From: Toxotes chatareus
Taxonomy: Eukaryota > Chordata > Actinopteri > Toxotidae
DNA length: 64,000 nt
Assembly (NCBI GenBank): GCA_016801885.1
Contig: CM028884.1
Coordinates: 992,001 to 1,056,000, forward strand
Direction: 5' to 3'
Both the position numbers and the translations under genes were made by a program. Numbering within the stretch: position 1 is the stretch's first letter; each line of letters opens with the position of its first letter. The notes under the pieces were generated by a model, which saw nothing but the letters and a program-made list of their open reading frames with translations, did not search any database and had not been told where the DNA came from. Shown piece by piece: positions 56,909-64,000 of this stretch.

Positions 56909-58104
56909 AAAAACACGCAGCCGCCCGAGAACACACACACTGGTTCAGATATCTGAAAATCCCATAGTTAAGCCTCAGTGACAGGAGCAGACCAAAGGCA
57001 TTCCTCTGCTTGCTCTAACTCAAACTCTTTCTGCCAGCCATAATTACCAAGTACTAAACAAACACAGCTAAACATAGACACTCACACACTCTTCCACTCA
57101 GATGGAAACACACTCCTTCCAAGAATAAAACACTGCCTACACTCACAATGCAGCCCTCTTTGCTGCGTTCTGTTTGGAGTTTGATAACCCTTTGTGCAAC
57201 CGGTCAACCCTCAGGCTTTCATCATACGTATTTACACTGGGAAATAAACCGTAGTTACACTGCTGAGTGAAGAAGCCTACAGGGACCTTAATTTAAACGA
57301 TAATGTCAATTTCACAACAGCATTATAAATCTCCTAAAATAAAAATAACATTTAATGTTCAAATACTTAACCTGCTCTACAATGGACAGTAATCAAATTC
57401 ATTTTCACTCAAATGATACATATCAACTTTACACTGAATGATGAAATTATGTGTTAGAGTGAACCATCTTACAGGAACAGGGTTCTGGGTCTAAATCTAA
57501 AGCCCTGCTGTCTGTGTGGGACAATCTATTTCACAGCCATAGTCTTGATTTGAGCAGCTACGAGCTGAATGTCATCAAACAGAGGAGAGATGAGTCTTCC
57601 TCAAAGGTGAGCTCCTGGGAAAGACATGAGAGAGTGCTGTGTCTGTCTCTAGGGAACCCCCCGCAATCTGTCATTGTTCAGCTATCCAGTGTGGTTGTTA
57701 CCTCCACCAAGCAGGTTATGTTTTCATCTCAAAATGCTCCCGTAAAACTTTATATGAAAGCAGTTTTCATTAAATCTGTGCGGTGTGTGGTCAGCTTTCG
57801 GTGTGGAGTAAAGATGTAGGATGTCTTTAAAAGACCTGTTAACACCATGAGAAGACAATGATTAGAAGTGCACAATCTGCACATAAATTCCTGTAATGAC
57901 TTAAATTCCAATAAAAAAAAAATTGTGCTCAGAGAGCACGTGGCAGGAGGAGCAGAAGAGTAAGGGTACGGATTAAGCTGTCGTAACACAAGCCACTGAT
58001 GTTAGCTGCTAGAGTTAGCATGCCTGACTAACTGCTTACCTACAATAGTAACCCTGAATTACTCCCAACACCAAGAGTTAAAGTATCCTGCTGCTCTGAT
58101 GCAA

Positions 58105-58270
58105 ATACATCTGAAAATAGAAAGAGAGGGAGGAGAGAGGACAGGAAGCAAGGAGAGAGAGACTGAGAAATTAGAGACAGAAAGGACAGAACAAGTGAAC
58201 TGAGAGAGTGTAAAAAAAAAAAAAAGAGGAGGAGAGCTGCAGAGAAAGGAGATGCTGAGAGCAAAGTAAA
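58105..58270 (+). repeat. Long purine-rich tract
   Basis: About 165 bp of mostly A and G on the plus strand (agaaagagagggaggagaga and similar) with a 13-base A run in the middle and few pyrimidines. Confidence 0.75.
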
Positions 58271-60271
58271 CAGCATGAAGAGATTGGAATGTGTTTAAGC
58301 AGCCGCAGTGACTGAAGGTACACTGTCAGACTGGCACACGGGCTGTCAGCTACACACTAACTGCTTCGAACTGCACCAGAACAAATACGACTGAATTCTT
58401 ACCACAGCACTTCAGTCCCCCAGAGTCTAATCTGGCCTTACAGTGGTCTTCCACAGACACAGAGGGCACGGTTTGAGCAGATAAGTGATGGGACAGAGAG
58501 ACGTGTCGGAGCAGACTGAGGTAGCAGAAAGACTTGGCTCCTCTGGCTTGGCCTGAGTTTCACTGGGTGGAGCGACAAATGAAAGGATGTTGATATTCCA
58601 CACAGGAAGACAGACAAACAAAAGGCCTGCTGGACGCACACAGGCCACAAAGAGCAGACCAAACCATATTTCACATGAGGACCAGCCGTGTTTACCGCCA
58701 CCCCTCACCCCCCCCCGACCTGTATAGTTTTCATGGTGGAAAAGGCTCAGAGTCAGTGATGAAACTCTGTTCCGCAGAACCAGTGCTCATATAACACCAT
58801 AACAAGCTTTTGAGCAAATATCTCTTAAGTATAAACACATGAGTGTTTGGTGCCAACTTTGGAAGTTTAGCACCCAGCCCTGAGCCCTGCCTCAGCTCTT
58901 CTACTGAGCAGTTCATTGGTCAACTGACAGAATATCATTCAACAGCAGTTTTAATAATCAGTGGTTTACTGAGCAAAAATGTCAAACATAATAACTACTG
59001 TGAGGATTCGCTACTTTGTTTTATATGGCTGCAAATTGAATTTTGAATTTTGCACTGTTGGCTGGACAAAATTAAGCAACTGGAAAGTGTCACCATGAGA
59101 TGTTGTTGTTAATCAGTTAATGGAACTGAACTGCTGAGGGAGAACTGTAATAATACAGCCCTTCACCTGTTAACTTACTGACATGGTAAAAATATGATAT
59201 ATAGTACACATGTGGCCTCCACTGACCCCAGATGTCTGCACCACTGCAGAGATCTCTGTACTTCTTCCATCATGGTACTATTTTAATATATTTCTTACAA
59301 TAACTAAATAGATGTGTACAGGTAATTCTTTCATAGTCAGCACTGTGAAAAACAATCATCTGTGACAGATGCATCTAAATATTTGTGACAGAAGAAGAAA
59401 ATAATATCCTTGAAAAGGCGACATAGGTCTAAAAAAGTATTAAAGGAGTCTAAGTTAAATATAAACAGTCCATCCTACACAAGACCAGTCTATAATACTA
59501 TACACACACACACACACACACAAACAGAGATCAGACATAGTGTCTGAACCAGGAACACTTGGCTTTTGCCTTCAGAAACTCTTTGTTTCCATGACAACCA
59601 CACCCTGAAGTCACACAACAGTGTGAAGCCTGCATATGTGTGCCCTCCACATTTAAGTGTACGTGTGTGTGTTTACAAGAAAGACAGATAAACATAGGAA
59701 ACTGAACTGAATTAAATGGGGGACAGGAGTGTGTGAGAGAGGTGACGATAGAGGTGAAAACCGATGAGCAGGGTGCAGACTGCCAGGGCCACAGACAAAG
59801 GAGGCAGCTACAGGAAGCAAAACAGATGGTGATGTCCGCTGTGTGAAACCTCAGGATGATATGCTGTGAGAGAAGTACAACTCCACGATCCTTAACACCT
59901 TCACATCAAACATTCTGATTAAAAAAAAAAAAAAAAACAACCCTAAAATTACATTCCTGTTTGTTCTGTTCTTCATTTTTCATTCCTTTCTGTGGTTTGG
60001 AGATGATTCACTGACTTTTTGGAAGTGGTCAGAGGCTAATCTAACCACTTCAAAAGCACAAGGAGTTTGGATGATCAAAAACTCAGCAGCTCCAAACAAT
60101 CTGATCACCCAGGAAGTGACTGCAGCTGAAGTGTCAGTCTTTCTCCAGATTACGGTAAACTACAACAATTCATGTATTACCAAAAATGTTGCAGATTAAT
60201 TTTCTTTCAATCAATTCATCAATTAATTTGACTGTTGAAGCTCTAGTTGTGTTTGATCCAGATTTAGACAG

Positions 60272-60294
60272 ACACACACACACACACACACACA
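60272..60294 (+). repeat. (CA)n microsatellite
   Basis: A perfect CA run of about 11 units. A similar run is at 59502-59522. Confidence 0.9.
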
Positions 60295-61494
60295 AAGCGT
60301 TCTTCAGCCATAGTATTAAGATCTGTCCATACCTGCCTGTCAGAGGGAAGGAACCTGCATTTAAATCCAAACTAGCAGCTGTTTAGTTGACAACAAAAAT
60401 AAAGCATCAGTCTTAATCTGTGCTAACTCACCGAGCTAGAGCCACCCACTACATTTAAACATATAAATCAAAAACAAATGCTGACAAATGCCTTTCTCCT
60501 GCTGCTGGAATGCAGTGCACAAACATCCAGTCTCTTCAGAAGGGATTCTTTGGGATGAAATTCTCTGAAGTGGGAGGTTAATTATTGTAATCATTTAGGG
60601 GTCTGACAACAGAAGTGCAGGACTTCCTGCGATGCTAAGCTCTGTGACTCGAATGTAGGTGAGAGGCACAAAATGGGGCAAACCCAGCCCTACCTTCATG
60701 ACACACTTCACATGAAGCTGATCCCAGACCACCACGGCTAAGAATACGAGATCTCAGCATGTTTCCAGTCATTAAGGATGGTTTGCTCAGTTTTCACGTG
60801 AGCTGCCTGTCACAAGATGTGAATCTATCCTCAAGTTACACCTCAAACACAACGGTTCAGACGTTTTGTCATTAACTCCGGCAGCTAAAAATGCATCCTT
60901 CATGGCTGACATTATGCTTACATTGTTTGGTTTATGCAAAACAAGGTCAGGCTTGAGCTACACTGAACTTAAACCAAAGATTTTTATAAGACATCTGTGA
61001 CATTCATGTATTCATCTCATTTCTGAAGAAGCTAACTGAGCCCCTTTCAGGTACCACTTGGGTCCCTCACTTTAGGAACTGCTACAGGCTACTCTCTGGA
61101 ACTCATTAGTCATGTTCCTTATATTGCAGGTATTTATAAATCCTCAAAAATGGCTTAAAAATGTCAAAAAGTCAATGAGTAAAGAAAAGAGCCCCACTAT
61201 GCAAACTTCACTGAGGCTTCCAAAGGCAGGAGAGAATTTCCCTTATGCCAACAATATATCTGACATACCAGGAGACATCAGGGATACAGCAACAACAAGG
61301 CAACTGTCCTTTCACAGAGCAAGATAGGTCTGTTATTTGTGAATAATTACCCCAAAACAATCAATGTAGCCTACATGGAAAGAAAAGGAGAAGAACATAA
61401 TGGTTTTCGTGTCATTTGACACCAATGTGTCTCCAAGCAGTGGGCTCAGTCAAACTATCCACCACTATAACAACAAAAGCAGGGGAGAACGTAC

Positions 61495-61680
61495 CGTAAA
61501 GGAAGAAACGGTCAATACTGCTGTTATCTCGTCCTGGAACATGTATTTTTATCCCGGCGAAGCGGCTGAGGGTTCCCCCTTTTTTCCTGCCAGCTCTCCG
61601 TCAGACTCCCGTTCTCTCCCCGCTGTTCTTTTTTTCTCCCCCTCTGCTCTGGATGGAAAACGACGTCCTCACTAAGGGGA
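61495..61680 (-). other. ccdc102a: Candidate non-coding first exon of ccdc102a
   Basis: A minus-strand donor, TTTACG|gtacgt, ends a GC- and CpG-richer stretch at 61495. This stretch lies immediately downstream (in gene orientation) of a CCAAT-containing CpG-rich region. It would join the acceptor at 38471 across a 23 kb intron. The right boundary is approximate because the transcription start is unknown. A second possible donor (aa|gtaagt) lies near 61887. Assignment to ccdc102a is inference. Confidence 0.35.
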
Positions 61681-61810
61681 GAGAAAACGGGAGGGTCTCG
61701 AGCGTTTGGACAGCCCGACCGACCAATCGGCGATCGATATGACAACAGTCTACTACCGTGAGCCAATCGGCTTCTGTTCCCAACACAGCCGCGCGCTTAT
61801 TGGTGGGCTG
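61540..61810 (-). promoter_or_regulatory. CpG-rich promoter-like region with three CCAAT boxes
   Basis: CpG dinucleotides cluster here (ggcgaagcgg, cgacgtcc, cccgaccgaccaatcggcga, gccgcgcgc) against a CpG-poor background. There are CCAAT boxes at 61723-61727 and 61763-61767 and an inverted one (ATTGG) at 61799-61803. Multiple NF-Y-type CCAAT boxes in a CpG-rich block are typical of a TATA-less vertebrate promoter. A weak gataaaaata motif lies near 61545-61555. It is the only block of this kind upstream of ccdc102a in the window. It could also drive a divergent transcript to the right, but no exon was found there. Confidence 0.5.
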
Positions 61811-64000
61811 AGCAAAGACCTCCCTGTTGAAATTACTACTGCAAGAGCAAGGGCTCGTGCAATGTGATCTCCCTCATACCAGTGCACTTACTTAGAGCTG
61901 CACACACGCGCGCAGTTAAAGGTTCAGCCATTCAAAGTCTATTCAGGAGATTTTTGTGTTATAAAGGCAAAAATTACTGAGCTCTGAACTGTGAACTACT
62001 GTTTATTACAAACGTCAACGCTGGCTTTGGATTTGAAAGCATGTTGTTGTTTCCAAAACATAAAAAAAACCAAATATTAATAGCATTGCCTCGGTTAATC
62101 GATTACGCTTTAGGTCTGTAAAACAGCATCAGCACAGTTTCCTAAAAAAAAAAAAAAAAAATAGACATCTTTAAACACGTTTGTTTTTATCAGACCAAGG
62201 ATCCGAACCCCAAAGATTTTCTGGCACATTGGAAAGGCGGGAACTGGCTGCTATTTGTCAAAGAAAACAAAATTCAAATTTTCTGTCAACTCACGGACTG
62301 ACACATAATGACTTTTTTTTTTTTTTTAGCATTTCTTGTTGGGGAAAAAAATCTAAATTAGAGATGTCACAATCACATTTTTTGAGCTTCCAAATCTTTC
62401 AGTATTGAGTGTGTTGTATCTGCATATAATTATAATCTTTTTTTTTTTTTTTTTTACAATGTTTTTAGTTTTTTTTTTTTTTTGCTTTTAGATCTACATT
62501 AAATAATAGTAAATCAGTTGAATACACTAGACCAATACAGAGCTGGCTTGATCAGCTTAGACAAGTGTTGAACTAAAAACCAGACACCAGCCGAGTCTCA
62601 TGAGAGTCAACAAGAGCTTGACAAAACACAACACTGGTGCCCTCTGATGGCAAGCCATGGAGCATGGTCTACAACAGAGGTCTTCAACAGGGGGTCCGTG
62701 AACCTTGGAGGTATTGCAGGGGGGGTTGTGAAATTTTTGGTTGATTAGACAATTTTTTATCTATTTTTTATTTTTCCCCCATTTTCTTCCCACAAATTTA
62801 AATTAAATTTAAATGTCATAAACTCTGCCCATTCTTTTTAGATCTGTCTGTCATCAGTCCCCCAGATGTTATGGAGGTGCAATAATAAATCTTGTATTGC
62901 TTGACATGTGTTTGTGTTGTGTGATCCATCACAATGAATATCATAGTAAAGGTTTAGTTGCATAATAATGAAGGTCCTCTCATAGATGGCTGAAGTGAAT
63001 CTTATCTGATTTCATATGACTTTGGTTCAAATGGGCTGTCAGCTATTTGTGAAGCTGTGTTGAATATCAGAAAGACCAATGAAAGAATGGAGCCAGTGGA
63101 ACTGTGCTCCATTCCAGAAGTGGAAAAGCCTTGAGTATCTGCTTATAGACTGTGGATAATTAAATTGGCAAAAATCAAAATTTAAATTCAGAATTCTCTA
63201 ACATGATGTTTCCTTTGCTGGTACTTGGAGAAACAATAAAGCCTCATGAGAAAGTGCAGTTGTTGAGATTTTATTGTTGTGTACACAGAATTAGTAAATG
63301 GTGACCAAGCATAACAATGAGACCACAGCAGAAGAGCCCCACATTATGAAGTAAGATCCACCATTTGGTACATACAACAAGCACTAATGCAGTGATCTAT
63401 TTAACTCTGGGGTCTTCATTTCCTGTAAGGGATCACAAAGTTTAATCTATCTAATAATTTGTTGGACCATCATGCCAAAACCCTGGCGATTGTTTGTTTT
63501 CTTGTCCTAAAATGAGTTAATCATTTCCCTCATACTATATGTACTGTATTTAAAATGATGACTTCTGTTTGGTTCATAACCCCAGCACACCTCACAATGC
63601 CCCTCACTTCCAACACTATAGCTTACTCTCTTTCAAGAGGTAAACTTGATAATGTCAAAATAAGATGTTATATCAAGAAGAAGGTGATTTGAATTGAGAG
63701 CAATGGCTGAGACAGTGTAATGAAGTAGTTTCTGTAGTTGTTGGGATTGGCTGTCGAGTGGCTGTTGTTTTCTTCCTTCTCTGACGTCCCGGAAAAAGAG
63801 CAGCTCTGAGATTCTTTCTGTTGGTGTTGACTTTAGCCGCATCAAGTTAGTCGGATTACTACTGGAATTATGAGGGTAATTTCAAATTAAAAGCATACAA
63901 AAAATGACGGGTTAATAGCCTATGCACAGGAAGGTTACGATGGTGTAAGATGAGTATAGTGTAGTTTGTGCACTTGTGTAAATTTGCTGTAAAATTCATT
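61811..64000. other. Upstream flank, no gene seen
   Basis: AT-rich sequence with poly-A/T runs near 62.14, 62.32, 62.44 and 62.47 kb and the transposon-end-like fragment at 62.67 kb. Short open frames here have no recognisable domain. Confidence 0.55.
62668..62780 (+). mobile_element. Possible terminal fragment of a DNA transposon (hAT-like style)
   Basis: Begins acagaggtcttcaacagggg and gtccgtgaaccttggaggta, ending in tgaaatttttggttg. The style resembles common vertebrate dispersed element ends with cag-ggtcttcaa starts. No matching second terminus or transposase was found. Confidence 0.25.

Larger units (their letters stand above)
38472..61494 (-). other. ccdc102a: Presumed 23 kb 5' UTR intron of ccdc102a
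   Basis: The 3' boundary (cttcag at 38472-38477) is well supported; the 5' boundary depends on the candidate first exon. Contents are the intact Tc1, two Tc1 remnants, the decayed minisatellite, many microsatellites and a homeodomain-motif-rich block at 53.0-53.4 kb. No protein-coding exon of another gene was recognised on either strand. Confidence 0.45.

Noticed and set aside
61112..61327. 71-codon plus-strand frame near the promoter as a divergent gene
   Set aside because: No Kozak or splice support or recognisable domain; it runs into the candidate leader region without conservation evidence.
1..64000. CRISPR arrays, operons, ribosome binding sites, phage or insertion sequences
   Set aside because: The window is vertebrate nuclear DNA; the tandem repeats lack the regular repeat-spacer form of CRISPR and no bacterial gene was seen.

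Overview
This 64 kb window looks like nuclear DNA from a teleost fish, probably a percomorph. It has spliced coding exons with GT-AG introns, dense (CA)n/(TG)n microsatellites, Tc1-like transposon copies and several dispersed repeat types typical of ray-finned fish. Nothing prokaryotic, no CRISPR array and no convincing tRNA or rRNA gene was seen. The species cannot be named from the sequence alone.

One protein-coding gene dominates: ccdc102a (coiled-coil domain containing 102A), on the minus strand. Nine coding exons were placed by hand from the start codon at 38361 down to the stop codon at 12841. All eight introns between them have GT...AG ends, every reading phase matches, and the sum is 1851 nt, or 616 residues plus stop. 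The order and wording of the coiled-coil segments follow mammalian CCDC102A closely; the human protein is about 550 residues, and much of the difference is a Ser/Pro-rich insert in exon 2. The exon holding the start codon begins with a splice acceptor at 38471, so at least one non-coding exon lies upstream. The best candidate is the CpG-rich, CCAAT-box-bearing segment near 61.5-61.8 kb. This would give a 23 kb 5' UTR intron and a gene of about 49 kb.

Layout, left to right. 1-12.5 kb: sequence downstream of ccdc102a with microsatellites, a LINE reverse-transcriptase scrap (about 1.2 kb), a Tc1 scrap (about 5.7 kb) and no gene I can support. 12.5-38.5 kb: the body of ccdc102a, whose introns carry a LINE 3' end (19.6-20.4 kb), a teleost retroposon (24.4-25.4 kb), a Tc1 remnant (30.5-30.9 kb) and two copies of a repeat family (13.0 and 31.8 kb). 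38.5-61.5 kb: the presumed 5' UTR intron, with a structurally intact 1624 bp Tc1 element (44048-45671) encoding a 340-residue DD34E transposase, two older Tc1 remnants, a decayed ~37 bp tandem repeat and a homeodomain-motif-rich stretch that could be an enhancer. 61.5-61.8 kb: likely promoter. 61.8-64 kb: upstream sequence with no gene seen.

The most unusual local architecture is at ccdc102a exon 8. It is 104 nt (not a multiple of three) and sits between a long UG repeat running into its acceptor and a long CA repeat starting just after its donor. The two are complementary in the pre-mRNA and are binding sites for known splicing regulators.
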